From contig DASWVB010000023.1 of NCBI GenBank assembly GCA_036401375.1, forward strand, positions 50,355 through 114,354: 64,000 nucleotides of DNA. Reading direction: 5' to 3'. This document shows positions 35,469-44,391 of the stretch, one piece after another (position 1 is the first letter of the stretch; the number at the start of each line of letters is the position of its first letter). A program made the translations under genes and the position numbers. Source of the stretch: DASWUZ01 sp036401375 (GTDB lineage: Bacteria > Acidobacteriota > Terriglobia > Terriglobales > Acidobacteriaceae). The notes under the pieces are model-generated. The model ran no database searches. It was given only the letters and a program-made list of their open reading frames with translations, and was not told where the DNA came from.

Positions 35469-35891
35469 CTACGCGCCATGCTCCGGTGCGGCAGGCACAA
35501 CCGGCGGCACGGTCGTCGTCTGGTAAGCCTGCTTGCCCGCATCGACCGCCGCAGACACCTTCTCCGTCTGCTCGTTGACGATCTGCCGGCCCTGGCTTAC
35601 GAAGTCTTCCCACTGCGCACGGCTCTTCTCGACCACCTGCTTGCTCTGCGCCACGCCCTGGTTTACGTAGTCCGTCACCTGCCCCTTGCCGCGCTCGACC
35701 GCGCCGCTCACCTGGTCCGCAGCCTCGCGCGAACGCTGCTTCAGATACTCCGTACCCTCGCGCGCGCTGTAAGCAAGCTCTTCGCGCGTCTCACGTCCCG
35801 ACTTGGGAGCGTACAGAACCCCGACCAGTGCACCCAGACCCAGACCCGCCAAAAACCAGCTGAAACCACCGCTACCGTTATCTTCTGACAT
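35469..35891 (-). CDS. YtxH domain-containing protein
   Basis: A 140-residue protein. The first 30 residues hold a single glycine-rich membrane helix ending L-Y-A-P-K-S-G-R-E-T-R, the signature of YtxH proteins. The rest is a charged amphipathic helix with repeating A/E/Q/K residues (late-embryogenesis-like), ending in a proline-rich tail. YtxH proteins are small stress-associated envelope proteins of unknown mechanism. AAGGAG stands nine bases before the ATG. Upstream of, and in the same direction as, the DUF948-like gene, 69 bp apart. Confidence 0.85.
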   Translation of the reverse strand: MSEDNGSGGFSWFLAGLGLGALVGVLYAPKSGRETREELAYSAREGTEYLKQRSREAADQVSGAVERGKGQVTDYVNQGVAQSKQVVEKSRAQWEDFVSQGRQIVNEQTEKVSAAVDAGKQAYQTTTVPPVVPAAPEHGA

Positions 35892-36384
35892 GCGCGCTTC
35901 TCCTTAGGTCCTGCAAGTGTTGTGTGTTGCAATATTGAGTCTTGCAAATGCTGTGCGTTTCAGACGTTGAGTGCTGCCAACGTGATTACCGCAAACGCTG
36001 ATCGCAGCCAGTGCTGATTCCTGCGAATGGAACTCAGATCGTACCGAAACAAAGTTCTTTGGGCAATCGACCGACGTCTACTATAGATGCCGCTCCACAT
36101 CGGAACGCTGCCACCCGCACCAAAGATTGACCCCGCCCCCAGCCACAGCACCCTCGACCCGCCGCCGCCCTGTGCCTCGCCCGCGCGCAAACTTTAGAGA
36201 CCCTGGCCTCCTCCCAAACGTCCTATATACAGCACCACAGGCACAATCCGTCGCGCGGCTAAGCCCGGTTCCCAGCTCTGACCAGCTCCGCCGGCCTCAC
36301 CCGATGCAGGCCGGATGACAACGTCCTCACCGCCTCGGTACACTTCGCACCAGCGTGATAACAGGAAAGACCAGGGGAAACACC
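35892..36384. other. 493-bp divergent spacer
   Basis: Lies between the YtxH gene and the BON lipoprotein, which face away from each other. Its composition is more AT-rich than the coding sequence. TTGGGC at 36059-36064 and TATAGA at 36082-36087, 17 bp apart, are a weak promoter candidate for the lipoprotein. No gene or RNA was recognised. Confidence 0.4.
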
Positions 36385-37626
36385 ATGAACGTTTCAGCCG
36401 CTCACCGCAGCATGCACAAGCCGAGCCGTTCTCGGGCAGCAGCGCTATGCACCGCCCTCGCCCTGTCCGTGCTCGGCCTGGCGGGCTGCAAGTCGCCCTC
36501 GACGCCCGTTCCCCAGGCCGTCGCACGCACCGACCAGCAGCTGGCCAACGACATTCAGGCGAAGATCTCCGCCGAGTCCGCCCTCACCGGCCAGAACGTC
36601 CAGATACAGGTCCAGGGCGGCGTCGCAACGCTCAGCGGAGCGGTCTCCGACAGCGCCTCCCGCTCCCTCGCCGGCAACGATGCCGGCACCGTCGATGGCG
36701 TCAAGACCGTAGTGAACAATCTGTCTGTACTGCCGGCCTCGGCCTCGGCCTCAGCCCCGCCCCCGCAGCTCCCGCCCGCCGGCCTCTCCCCTCGCCAGCA
36801 GCGCGACCAGCAGAGAAGCCAGCAGGCCCAGGCCGCCCGCGACCAGGCCCGCAGCGATCGCGAAGCACGCATCGAAGCCCGCCGCCAAGCCCGCATCGAG
36901 GCCCGCCAGGCCGCCGCATCCGGCCAGCAGATGGCCGCCAGCCAGCAGCCGCAGTCAGCGCCCGCCTACCAGCCTCCGCCCCCGCCCGCACCCGAGTCTG
37001 CCCCCGCCATCCAGGCTCCTCCACCGCCGCCTCCCCGCCCCGCCGCCGTTCAAATCAACATCCCCGAGGGAACCGTCCTCCCCGTCCGCATCTCCGAGTC
37101 TCTGGACTCCTCCGCCGCCCAGGTCAACGACGTCTTCCACGGCTCGCTCGCCGGCGATGTCGTCATCGACGGCATGGTGGCCATCTCCCGCGGCGCAAAC
37201 GTCATCGGCAGGGTCACCGACGCGCGCGACGCCGCTCACTTCAAGGGCACCTCGCTGCTCGCTATTGAGCTCACCGGCGTCACCGCGCACGGCCGCCAGC
37301 TACAACTCGTCACCGATGCCTACACCAAAGAGGGTCAGGGACGCGGCAAGAGTACCGCTGAAAAAACCGGAGGCGGAGCAGCCCTCGGAGCCATCATCGG
37401 CGCCATCGCCGGAGGAGGAAAAGGCGCAGCCATCGGAGCCGCGGCGGGTGGCGGCATCGGCGCCGGATCGAACGGCATCACGCGCGGCCAGCAGGTAAGC
37501 ATCCCCTCCGAAACCATCGTCAACTTCCGCCTCCAGTCACCCGTAACCGTCACCACGTCGCGCCGCGTCGGCGAGGCGCGCTCCGAGGAGGATGAGACTC
37601 CACATCCCACCCTCGAACAACGCTAG
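36385..37626 (+). CDS. BON-domain lipoprotein with glycine-zipper C-terminus
   Basis: A 413-residue secreted protein. The signal peptide ends in a lipobox L-A-G-C (cysteine near residue 36). A BON domain (about 50-110) reads I-Q-V-Q-G-G-V-A-T-L-S-G-A-V and V-V-N-N-L-S-V. A long Q/R/A helical stretch and a proline-rich linker follow. The C-terminal half has a beta-rich domain (V-L-P-V-R-I-S-E-S-L) reminiscent of TrbI/VirB10-like barrels, and a glycine zipper (G-A-A-L-G-A-I-I-G-A-I-A). Such proteins bind membranes; the exact role is unknown. AGGGGAAA sets the ATG at 36385 rather than the earlier in-frame start. Confidence 0.72.
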   Translation: MNVSAAHRSMHKPSRSRAAALCTALALSVLGLAGCKSPSTPVPQAVARTDQQLANDIQAKISAESALTGQNVQIQVQGGVATLSGAVSDSASRSLAGNDAGTVDGVKTVVNNLSVLPASASASAPPPQLPPAGLSPRQQRDQQRSQQAQAARDQARSDREARIEARRQARIEARQAAASGQQMAASQQPQSAPAYQPPPPPAPESAPAIQAPPPPPPRPAAVQINIPEGTVLPVRISESLDSSAAQVNDVFHGSLAGDVVIDGMVAISRGANVIGRVTDARDAAHFKGTSLLAIELTGVTAHGRQLQLVTDAYTKEGQGRGKSTAEKTGGGAALGAIIGAIAGGGKGAAIGAAAGGGIGAGSNGITRGQQVSIPSETIVNFRLQSPVTVTTSRRVGEARSEEDETPHPTLEQR

Positions 37627-38235
37627 CCGCGTCTGTACCCGCACCTCGTCCCTTCAAGCTGCACCTCTTCGCGCTGCGTCCCAGTGCGCTTCATCTCCGC
37701 GTGTCGTCTCTCCGCGCGTCGTCTCGGCGCGCTTCATCTCCGCGTGAAGTCTCTGCGCGATCAATCTCCGCGTGTCGTCTCTCCGCGCTGCGTCGCTTCG
37801 CGTCGCGTCTAATCCCGACGAAGCCCGCCGCACACCGAAGCCGCGCAGCGCATCCATCTCCAGCATCTGCGATACTGGAAATGCACCCTCGCTATAACTC
37901 GCGAAAGATCTAAGTCGCGCAACTCCAGCGCCGCACGAAATCAGTAACAGCGCAAGTGGCGCGTACGAAACGCAAACCTCTCGTCCTGCCCGCCGTCTCC
38001 AGGGCGCACACCACAGTACCTGTCCTCAACACCGCGACGCGCTCTAACTGCAGCAGGCGATAAGTGGATTAAATTCTGAGAAGTAGCTCCACCAACAAAT
38101 TCCTGCTCTTTGTTTTCGCAATGCAGGACCATCGCTCCTCTACCAACGCACAACCCGCGCCGCAGGCACGCCAAGCTACCGCAATTCGCCTTTCATGCAT
38201 CAGATACCCTGTAAATATGGAAACTGGGGACCGAC
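37627..38235. other. 609-bp intergenic region with irregular CGCG-rich repeats
   Basis: The first 190 bp contain many variants of the word tctccgcg, including an exact 24-bp repeat at 37693-37716 and 37764-37787. The remaining 400 bp are less GC-rich, with no convincing gene. The end (38190-38235) should carry the promoter of the glycosyltransferase operon, but no clear -35/-10 pair was found. Confidence 0.5.
37693..37787. repeat. Direct repeat of 24 bp, copies 71 bp apart
   Basis: The same 24 bases (starting atctccgcgtgtcg) occur at 37693-37716 and 37764-37787, with further partial copies between them. They lie just downstream of the BON lipoprotein. Confidence 0.82.
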
Positions 38236-39402
38236 GTGGTGGAGCACTCTGAAGCACCGGACGTGTTATGCTTCAGCCACCTTCGTTGGAATTCGGTACA
38301 GCAAAGACCTCATCACTTGATGAAACGGTGCTCCGCTGAGCATCGGGTGTTCTACTGGGAAGAAGTAGTATTCGGCGGCGTGGAGGCTCCAGAACTCCAC
38401 AGTGAAGAGCACGGAAACGTCCGTGTCGTGACGCCAGTACTCCCTCAGGCAATGGCTGGAACAGACTTCAGCGAGCCATTGCGACAGTTGTTGGATCAGC
38501 TGTTGCAGTCACAAAACATCGAGCGGCCACTCGCGTGGTTCTACGCTCCCATGGCGGTCGGATTTACCGATCGGCTCACTCCCGTCGCAGTCGTCTACGA
38601 CTGCATGGACGAATTAAGTGCATTCCGAGGAGCGCCTCTGCAGATGGCCGAACGCGAACAGCGACTCATGAGCATCGCCGACGTCGTCTTCGCCGGGGGC
38701 CGCAGCCTGTTTGAAAGCAAGCGCCGGCTTCACCACAACATCCACCTCTTTCCCAGCAGCATCGACTACGACCACTTCGCTCAGGCACGCCGGCCGCAGA
38801 CCCAGCCGGCCGACCAGGCCGGCATCCCCGGCCCGCGTGCCGGCTTCTTCGGCGTCATCGACGAACGCTTCGACTTCGACCTCATCGCCGGTGCAGCAGC
38901 TCTCCTGCCCGATGTGCAATTCGTCTTCCTCGGCCCGGTCGTAAAAGTCTCCCCGCAGGATCTGCCCCGGGCCGCAAACATTCACTACCTCGGTCAGAAA
39001 TCCTATGCAGAGCTGCCCGCCTACCTCTCCGGTTGGGACGTAGCTCTCATTCCCTTTGCTCTCAATGAATCGACAAAGTTCATAAGTCCGACCAAGACTC
39101 CGGAGTATCTCGCCGCAGCACGCCCTGTCGTCTCTACTCCGATCGCCGATGTCATCGCAGGTTATGGGTCAGTCGTACGCATCGCCGCCAACCCCGCGCA
39201 GTTTGCCTCTGCCATCACCGCAGCCATCGCCGATGCCGGCGATCCTGCGTGGATCGCCCGCGCCGGCGATGCCGTCTCTGGCCAGTCATGGGACGCAACA
39301 TGGGAGGCCATGCGCAAGCTGGTCGCACCCTTCCTGCTCAACGTGCAGGAGAAGATGGAGTTACTTCGAGTAGAAAAGAGGGCCAATTGTACGACTATCT
39401 GA
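38236..39402 (+). CDS. Glycosyltransferase (GT4-like)
   Basis: A 388-residue protein with a GT-B layout. The N-terminal half includes S-V-Q-Q-R-P-H-H-L, typical of sugar transferases acting on exopolysaccharide or lipid carriers, and Y-D-C-M-D-E-L near residue 120. The C-terminal half has G-F-F-G-V-I-D-E-R and the K-T-P-E-Y-L-A-A-A-R-P-V-V-S segment that contacts the nucleotide-sugar. The start is GTG at 38236 after GGGGA. It overlaps the UDP-galactopyranose mutase gene by 16 bp, suggesting it transfers galactofuranose or a related sugar. Confidence 0.82.
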   Translation: MVEHSEAPDVLCFSHLRWNSVQQRPHHLMKRCSAEHRVFYWEEVVFGGVEAPELHSEEHGNVRVVTPVLPQAMAGTDFSEPLRQLLDQLLQSQNIERPLAWFYAPMAVGFTDRLTPVAVVYDCMDELSAFRGAPLQMAEREQRLMSIADVVFAGGRSLFESKRRLHHNIHLFPSSIDYDHFAQARRPQTQPADQAGIPGPRAGFFGVIDERFDFDLIAGAAALLPDVQFVFLGPVVKVSPQDLPRAANIHYLGQKSYAELPAYLSGWDVALIPFALNESTKFISPTKTPEYLAAARPVVSTPIADVIAGYGSVVRIAANPAQFASAITAAIADAGDPAWIARAGDAVSGQSWDATWEAMRKLVAPFLLNVQEKMELLRVEKRANCTTI

Positions 39403-40532
39403 TCGTTGGAGCAGGGTTCGCAGGCAGCGTCCTGGCAGAGCGTCTGGCGCGCATTGATAAGAAGCGGGTTCTACTGATCGACCGGCGCCCCCACATCGGC
39501 GGCAATGCCTACGATCACTACGACGAAGCTGGAATACTCGTCCATAAATACGGCCCCCACATCTTCCACACCAACTCCGAACAGGTCTTCACCTACCTGT
39601 CCCAGTTCACCGCCTGGCGCGACTATGAACACCGCGTCCTAAGTCACGTCGACGGCAGAAACTATCCATTCCCCATCAATGTCGACACCGTAAATCAGTA
39701 CTACGGCCTCAAGATGGACGCCTTCCAGATGACGTCCTTCCTGCGCAAGCTCGTCGAGCACCGCGACATCATTCGCACCTCCGAAGATTATGTGATCAGC
39801 AAGGTCGGCCGCGAGTTATACGAAAAATTCTTCCGCAACTACACTCGCAAGCAGTGGGGCCTCGATCCCTCGGAACTCGACGCGTCCGTGGCCGCCCGCA
39901 TCCCCGTCCGCCCCGACCGCGACGACCGCTACTTCACCGACTCCATCCAGGCCATGCCCGCCCACGGCTACACCCGCATGTTCGAGCGCATGCTGCGCCA
40001 TGAAAACATCGACGTCGTCCTCAATACCGACTACCGCACCGTGGCCTCCGCCGTAAAACATGGAGCGCTCATCTACACCGGCGCCATCGATGAATACTTC
40101 GACTGCATCTACGGCAAGCTCCCCTACCGCTCGCTCGAGTTCCAGCACGAGACTCACGACCGCAGGCGCTACCAGCCCGCGCCCGTCATCAACTACCCCA
40201 ACGACCACGAATACACACGCATCACCGAATTCAAATACCTCACCGGCCAGACCCACTCAAAGACCAGCATCGTCAAGGAATTCCCGCGCTCCGAGGGCGA
40301 CCCCTACTATCCGATCCCCCGCCCCGAGACAAACGAACTCTACCTCCGCTACAAGATGCTCGCCAGCGCCGAACGCAACGTCCACTTCGTAGGACGGCTC
40401 GCCAACTACCGCTACTTCAACATGGACCAGGTCGTAGCCCAGGCCCTCGCAACCTTCAACAAGCTCTCCCACGTCCGCCCGCAGCCCGTAGCAGCTCTGG
40501 AGAGCAAGTCCGCCGACGAGCTCACCGCCTGA
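39387..40532 (+). CDS. glf: UDP-galactopyranose mutase
   Basis: A 381-residue flavoenzyme making UDP-galactofuranose. V-G-A-G-F-A-G-S-V is the FAD loop, followed by R-R-P-H-I-G-G-N-A-Y-D and Y-G-P-H-I-F-H-T-N, both diagnostic. The frame is open upstream, but the natural N-terminus begins at a TTG (39387) after AGAGGG, inside the end of the glycosyltransferase gene. Galactofuranose is a component of cell-surface glycans. A hairpin with A-run follows 42 bp after the stop. Confidence 0.94.
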   Translation: MYDYLIVGAGFAGSVLAERLARIDKKRVLLIDRRPHIGGNAYDHYDEAGILVHKYGPHIFHTNSEQVFTYLSQFTAWRDYEHRVLSHVDGRNYPFPINVDTVNQYYGLKMDAFQMTSFLRKLVEHRDIIRTSEDYVISKVGRELYEKFFRNYTRKQWGLDPSELDASVAARIPVRPDRDDRYFTDSIQAMPAHGYTRMFERMLRHENIDVVLNTDYRTVASAVKHGALIYTGAIDEYFDCIYGKLPYRSLEFQHETHDRRRYQPAPVINYPNDHEYTRITEFKYLTGQTHSKTSIVKEFPRSEGDPYYPIPRPETNELYLRYKMLASAERNVHFVGRLANYRYFNMDQVVAQALATFNKLSHVRPQPVAALESKSADELTA

Positions 40533-40573
40533 CACGCACCCTCGGGCCGGCTTACCACCCGGCCCGACGTGAC

Positions 40574-40603
40574 AAAAAAAGCCGGCTGCACCTCGCAGCC
40601 GGC
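40574..40603. terminator. Hairpin terminator after glf
   Basis: GCCGGCTGC and GCAGCCGGC form a perfect 9-bp stem with a five-base loop, preceded by seven A residues. The U-run is on the minus-strand transcript, yet no minus-strand gene reads into it; on the plus strand it has only a weak AATTT tail. It resembles the hairpin after mnmA. Confidence 0.55.
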
Positions 40604-40682
40604 AGCAATTTACTGCGCCGGACCCGGAGAATTATCCGGTCAGCAACCCCGAAGATCACAGAAGCACCGGTATGATGTTTCG

Positions 40683-40946
40683 ATGAAGATTCTGCTCTAC
40701 TCCGCATCGTGGTGCCGCGACTGCCGGGAGGCCAAACGCTTCCTCGACAAGCACGCCCTGCCCTACACCGAGATCGATATAGAAGACACACCCGGCGCCG
40801 CCGACGAAGTCATCCGCCACGTCGGCAAGCGCGCCATCCCCCAACTCGTAGTCGACGGAAGATGGGTGCAGCCCTACAAACCAGGCCGTGGCTTCCTCCA
40901 CGAAGAGATGAGCACCCTCCTGGGCGTCCCCCAACCCAGCGCCTGA
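40683..40946 (+). CDS. Glutaredoxin-family protein
   Basis: An 87-residue thioredoxin-fold protein with the active site C11-R-D-C14 near the N-terminus and R-A-I-P-Q-L-V-V containing the cis-proline. The C-R-D-C tetrapeptide differs from C-P-Y-C of classical glutaredoxin and is found in glutaredoxin-like and NrdH-like proteins. It would act as a cytosolic thiol-disulfide carrier. It stands alone, 150 bp after glf. Confidence 0.88.
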   Translation: MKILLYSASWCRDCREAKRFLDKHALPYTEIDIEDTPGAADEVIRHVGKRAIPQLVVDGRWVQPYKPGRGFLHEEMSTLLGVPQPSA

Positions 40947-40984
40947 ATAACCATCGAACAACAGCCGGGTGCCCAGCCGGGCGC

Positions 40985-41010
40985 CCCAGGTCTGGACCTT
41001 AAGACCTGGG
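40985..41010. repeat. Palindromic element downstream of the glutaredoxin gene
   Basis: CCCAGGTCT and AGACCTGGG make a perfect 9-bp stem with an eight-base loop. It sits in a 201-bp spacer that also contains ccgggtgccc near 40966 and its near complement near 41085, words shared with the repeat pair at 29757-29921. Confidence 0.7.
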
Positions 41011-41147
41011 ATTCCACACCGCCAGGCAACTCCGCCAGGCACAGGGCTGCCATGCGGCGACCCTGAAAAGCACGAGCCCACCGGGCACCCAACCCACCAG
41101 CGCAATCCACCAACCGGCACCCGCAGCAGCCAAATTAAAAAGCCCAG

Positions 41148-41483
41148 CTACCCGACCCCAGGCTCCTCAGCATCCTCATCCAGACCCTCGCCGGCATCGG
41201 CCATGATCGCCCGCGCATCCGACTCGTCCTCCGACCGCACCTGCACCTCCAGCGGCCCAAGACCGGGAGCAAGGATCGCCGCACTCTCCCCCGACAGAAA
41301 TGTATCGATCCCGGCCGACTCAAGCCGCAGCTTCACCATCTCCGCCTCCATCGGCTCAGGAAACTCTCCCAGCGATACAAGGTCAGAGGCCTCGACCGGC
41401 TCAGCCATCAATCTGTCGTGCGCATCGCCTTGCGCATCATAGGGCGCTTCGCCGTGCGCATCGTAGCGCGCTTCGTCCGTCAT
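41148..41483 (-). CDS. DUF2007-type putative signal-transducing protein
   Basis: A 111-residue protein. From about residue 38 it has the DUF2007 pattern: a strand, P-M-E-A-E-M-V-K-L-R-L-E-S-A-G-I-D-T-F-L, then G-L-G-P-L-E-V-Q-V-R-S-E-D and an A-R-A-I-M helix, like one PII-type half fold. The N-terminal 35 residues consist of Y-D-A-H-G-E-type repeats, and the C-terminal tail is acidic. The function of the family is unknown. Transcribed opposite to its neighbours. Confidence 0.72.
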   Translation of the reverse strand: MTDEARYDAHGEAPYDAQGDAHDRLMAEPVEASDLVSLGEFPEPMEAEMVKLRLESAGIDTFLSGESAAILAPGLGPLEVQVRSEDESDARAIMADAGEGLDEDAEEPGVG

Positions 41484-41520
41484 AATTCCCTTCCATTCCT
41501 CACTTCAAGTCATGAACTTC

Positions 41521-41571
41521 AAGAGCTTCGCACCGGCAAGAGCTTCGCACCAGCAGGAGCTTCGCAGCAGC
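41521..41571. repeat. 17-bp tandem repeat, three units, upstream of purB
   Basis: Three units aagagcttcgcaccggc, at 41521-41537, 41538-41554 and 41555-41571, with two to four differences. They lie 150 bp before purB in a 239-bp divergent spacer. Confidence 0.85.
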
Positions 41572-41722
41572 CGAACATTCCACCGCACCAGCGGTAAACG
41601 AACGAAACAACCGCCTCTACTTGATCTTAAAAGGTAAGATGCTCAAACAGTTAGAATAGAGCGTTCGCTCTGGCCCCCGGCTCCGCACTCCGTCACCGGC
41701 CATTGCTCGGAGGACCACCCAT

Positions 41723-43033
41723 TTGATCGCCCGCTATACCCGCCCGCAGATGGGGCAGATCTGGACCGAAGAGCACAAATACCGCATGTGGCTGGCCGTC
41801 GAGATCGCCGCCAGCGAGGTGCTCGCCGAGGACGGCATCGTCCCTCCCGAGGCCGCGCGCGCCATCCGCGACCGCGGAGACTTCGATGTAACCCGCATCC
41901 AGCAGATAGAGGCCGAGGTGCGGCACGACGTCATCGCCTTCACCACCGCCGTCGCCGAAAAGATCGGCCCTCAGTCGCGCTGGCTGCACTACGGCCTCAC
42001 CTCCAACGACATAGTAGATACCGCCCAGGCACTTCAGGTGAAAGCAGCCTCCGCCATCCTCCGCGAAGATCTCCTCCGCCTCGCCGCGGTCCTCCGCGAA
42101 CGCGCCCTCGAGTTCAAACACACACCCACCATAGGCCGCACCCACGGCATCCACGCCGAGCCCACCACCTTCGGCCTCAAGCTGCTGAACTGGTACGCCG
42201 AGGTCCAGCGCAACATCGCGCGCCTCGACGACGCCGCCGAGGGCATGCGGGTCGGCAAACTCTCCGGCGCCGTCGGCGCCTTCGGACATCTCAAGCCTGA
42301 GCACGAGGAGCGCATCTGCGCTCGCCTCGGGTTGAGGCCCGCACTCGTCGCGACCCAGGTCATCCAGCGCGACCGCCACGCCCACTACATCGCGACCCTC
42401 GCCATCGTCACCGGCACCCTCGACAAGATTGCCACCGAGGTTCGCCACCTGCAGCGTACCGAGGTCCGCGAGGCGCAGGAGTACTTCTCCCTCAACCAGA
42501 AGGGCTCCTCCGCCATGCCGCACAAAAAAAATCCCATCACCAGCGAACAGATCAGCGGCCTCTCCCGCGTCGTCCGCTCCAACGCCCAGGCCGCCTTTGA
42601 AGACATCGCGCTCTGGCACGAGCGCGACATCTCCCACTCCTCCGTCGAACGCATCATCTTCCCCGACTCCACCATCCTCACCGACTACCTGCTCGACAAG
42701 ACCGCCACCCTCATAGAAAAACTGCTCGTCTACCCCGCGCGCATGCTCAGGAACCTCGAAAGCACCGGCGGCCTCATCTTCTCCGGCCAGCTGCTGCTCG
42801 ACCTCGCCGAGGCAGGCATGCAGCGCGAAGACGCCTACCGCCTCGTCCAGACCCATGCCATGCGCTCATGGCAGGACGACCTCGTCTTCCGCGACCAGGT
42901 CGCCGCCGACCCCGCCATCACCGCCCTGCTCTCACCCGCGAAGCTCGCCGCCGCCTTCGACCTCAACCGCCAGCTGCGCAACGTCGACGCAATCTTCACG
43001 CGCGTCTTCAATGCCGCCGGTCAGGGCGCATGA
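41723..43033 (+). CDS. purB: Adenylosuccinate lyase
   Basis: A 436-residue lyase used twice in purine synthesis. I-A-R-Y-T-R-P-Q-M opens the protein, G-R-T-H-G-I-H-A-E-P contains a catalytic histidine, and G-S-S-A-M-P-H-K-K-N-P the catalytic serine. The start is a TTG at 41723, nine bases after GGAGG; an ATG does not occur until residue 10. It overlaps ubiX by four bases (ATGA). Confidence 0.95.
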   Translation: MIARYTRPQMGQIWTEEHKYRMWLAVEIAASEVLAEDGIVPPEAARAIRDRGDFDVTRIQQIEAEVRHDVIAFTTAVAEKIGPQSRWLHYGLTSNDIVDTAQALQVKAASAILREDLLRLAAVLRERALEFKHTPTIGRTHGIHAEPTTFGLKLLNWYAEVQRNIARLDDAAEGMRVGKLSGAVGAFGHLKPEHEERICARLGLRPALVATQVIQRDRHAHYIATLAIVTGTLDKIATEVRHLQRTEVREAQEYFSLNQKGSSAMPHKKNPITSEQISGLSRVVRSNAQAAFEDIALWHERDISHSSVERIIFPDSTILTDYLLDKTATLIEKLLVYPARMLRNLESTGGLIFSGQLLLDLAEAGMQREDAYRLVQTHAMRSWQDDLVFRDQVAADPAITALLSPAKLAAAFDLNRQLRNVDAIFTRVFNAAGQGA

Positions 43034-43644
43034 GCCATAACCAGCAGCAGTGGAACCTCACCGTCGCCCTCACCGGCGCCAGCGGAGCCGTCCTCGGCCG
43101 CGAGATGCTCTCTGCCCTCGACGCCGACGACCGCGTCTCCCACGTCAACTTCGTCGCCTCGGAGAATTCTCTGCGCGTGCTCGCGGAGGAGTTGAAGCTC
43201 AGCGGCCGCAACAACCTCGTCGAAAAGCTCCTCGGACATCCCTCCGCAAAGGTGCATCAGCTGGGCGACAGCGACATAGGTGCCAGCATCGCCAGCGGCA
43301 GCTACCCCTCCGGCGGCATGATCGTCCTGCCGTGCAGCATGGGCACCCTCTCCGGCATCGCCAACGGCACAGCCCGCAACCTCATCGAACGAGCAGCCGA
43401 CGTATGCCTCAAGGAGCGTCGTCCCCTCCTCCTCTGCGTGCGCGAGACCCCCTTCAACCGCATCCACCTTCGCAACATGACCCTCGCCGCCGAGGCCGGC
43501 GCCACCATCTTTCCCGTCATCCCCGCCTTCTACGATCTACCCGCGGACACAACCGCCATGGCGCGCCAGTTCGTCTCCCGTGTGCTCTCCCACATCGGCC
43601 TGCCCCAGCCGCAAGCCTACGTCTGGAAGCAGGACCAGCTCTAA
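43030..43644 (+). CDS. ubiX: Flavin prenyltransferase UbiX/Pad1
   Basis: A 204-residue flavoprotein. L-T-G-A-S-G-A-V opens the fold, P-C-S-M-G-T-L-S-G-I-A-N-G contains the FMN-contacting segment, and R-E-T-P-F-N-R-I-H-L-R-N-M marks the prenyl-phosphate site. It makes prenylated FMN, the cofactor of UbiD decarboxylases in quinone or aromatic metabolism. No ubiD is in view. Coupled to purB through an ATGA overlap. Confidence 0.93.
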   Translation: MSHNQQQWNLTVALTGASGAVLGREMLSALDADDRVSHVNFVASENSLRVLAEELKLSGRNNLVEKLLGHPSAKVHQLGDSDIGASIASGSYPSGGMIVLPCSMGTLSGIANGTARNLIERAADVCLKERRPLLLCVRETPFNRIHLRNMTLAAEAGATIFPVIPAFYDLPADTTAMARQFVSRVLSHIGLPQPQAYVWKQDQL

Positions 43645-43732
43645 CCCAGCAAACCCTCCACGCCGCCCACACACTTCAGCCCGCTCCACATCGCCCGCAG
43701 GCTTCAGCCCGCGTCCACACTCAGGACACAAG

Positions 43733-44248
43733 TCACCCCGCCGCCTGCATCGCAAACGCCTTCGCGATCACCGCAGCCGCTGCCGCCGTGAGCCCGTGAA
43801 TACCCCCGGCACCCGCGCCCTCAACCCCCACCCAGACCGCCTCGCTCGCGTCGCTGCCGCAGGCCAGCGTCCCATCCGTAACCCGGCAGAGATAGTCGAG
43901 GATCACGTAGTGATAGCGAACCGCCTCGCCCTCCCGCACAATGCTCGACAGCGCCTCGACCAGTGCGAGCGGCTCGACCGACAGCCCCGTCTCCTCCAGC
44001 ACCTCCCGCCGCAGTCCCTCCTCCAGCCCTTCGCCCAGCTCGAGCACTCCGCCCGGCAGAGACCACTGCCCTTCGAGCGGCGGCTGCCCGCGCCGCACCA
44101 GCAGCACCCGCCCTCCCTGCAGGATCACCGCTCCTACAGCCACAACCGGCGCATCTGGAAATTCGCGGCGTATGATAAAAACTCCTTCTTCGAGCCAGTC
44201 CGCAGCTTGGGGTGAGCAGCCTCCAGACCTCGTTGGAACACACTCCAA
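43733..44248 (-). CDS. Nudix hydrolase
   Basis: Up to 171 residues. The Nudix box is complete: G-G-V-L-E-L-G-E-G-L-E-E-G, then R-E-V-L-E-E-T-G-L. V-A-V-G-A-V-I-L and L-L-V-R-R-G-Q-P-P-L-E-G-Q-W-S-L-P-G-G are typical of ADP-ribose or small nucleotide hydrolases. The start is unclear: the frame opens with a TTG at 44248 lacking a ribosome site, while a strong AAGGAG (44182-44187) stands before codons ATC-ATA at 44176-44171, just where homologues begin. If initiation is there, the protein has about 146 residues and a non-standard start. Confidence 0.88.
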   Translation of the reverse strand: MECVPTRSGGCSPQAADWLEEGVFIIRREFPDAPVVAVGAVILQGGRVLLVRRGQPPLEGQWSLPGGVLELGEGLEEGLRREVLEETGLSVEPLALVEALSSIVREGEAVRYHYVILDYLCRVTDGTLACGSDASEAVWVGVEGAGAGGIHGLTAAAAAVIAKAFAMQAAG

Positions 44249-44391
44249 CTCTGGCCTCGCCGGTCGATCCTCTGCCCGCGGCGCCCGGCAGTTCGCATCG
44301 TCCCGGCTTGTGATGCTCTCAAAACGGACCGCACGTGCGGCTATTGCATCCCGCCCTGCGTCAATGCATCAGAGGAGGGGTGGAGGCGGCT

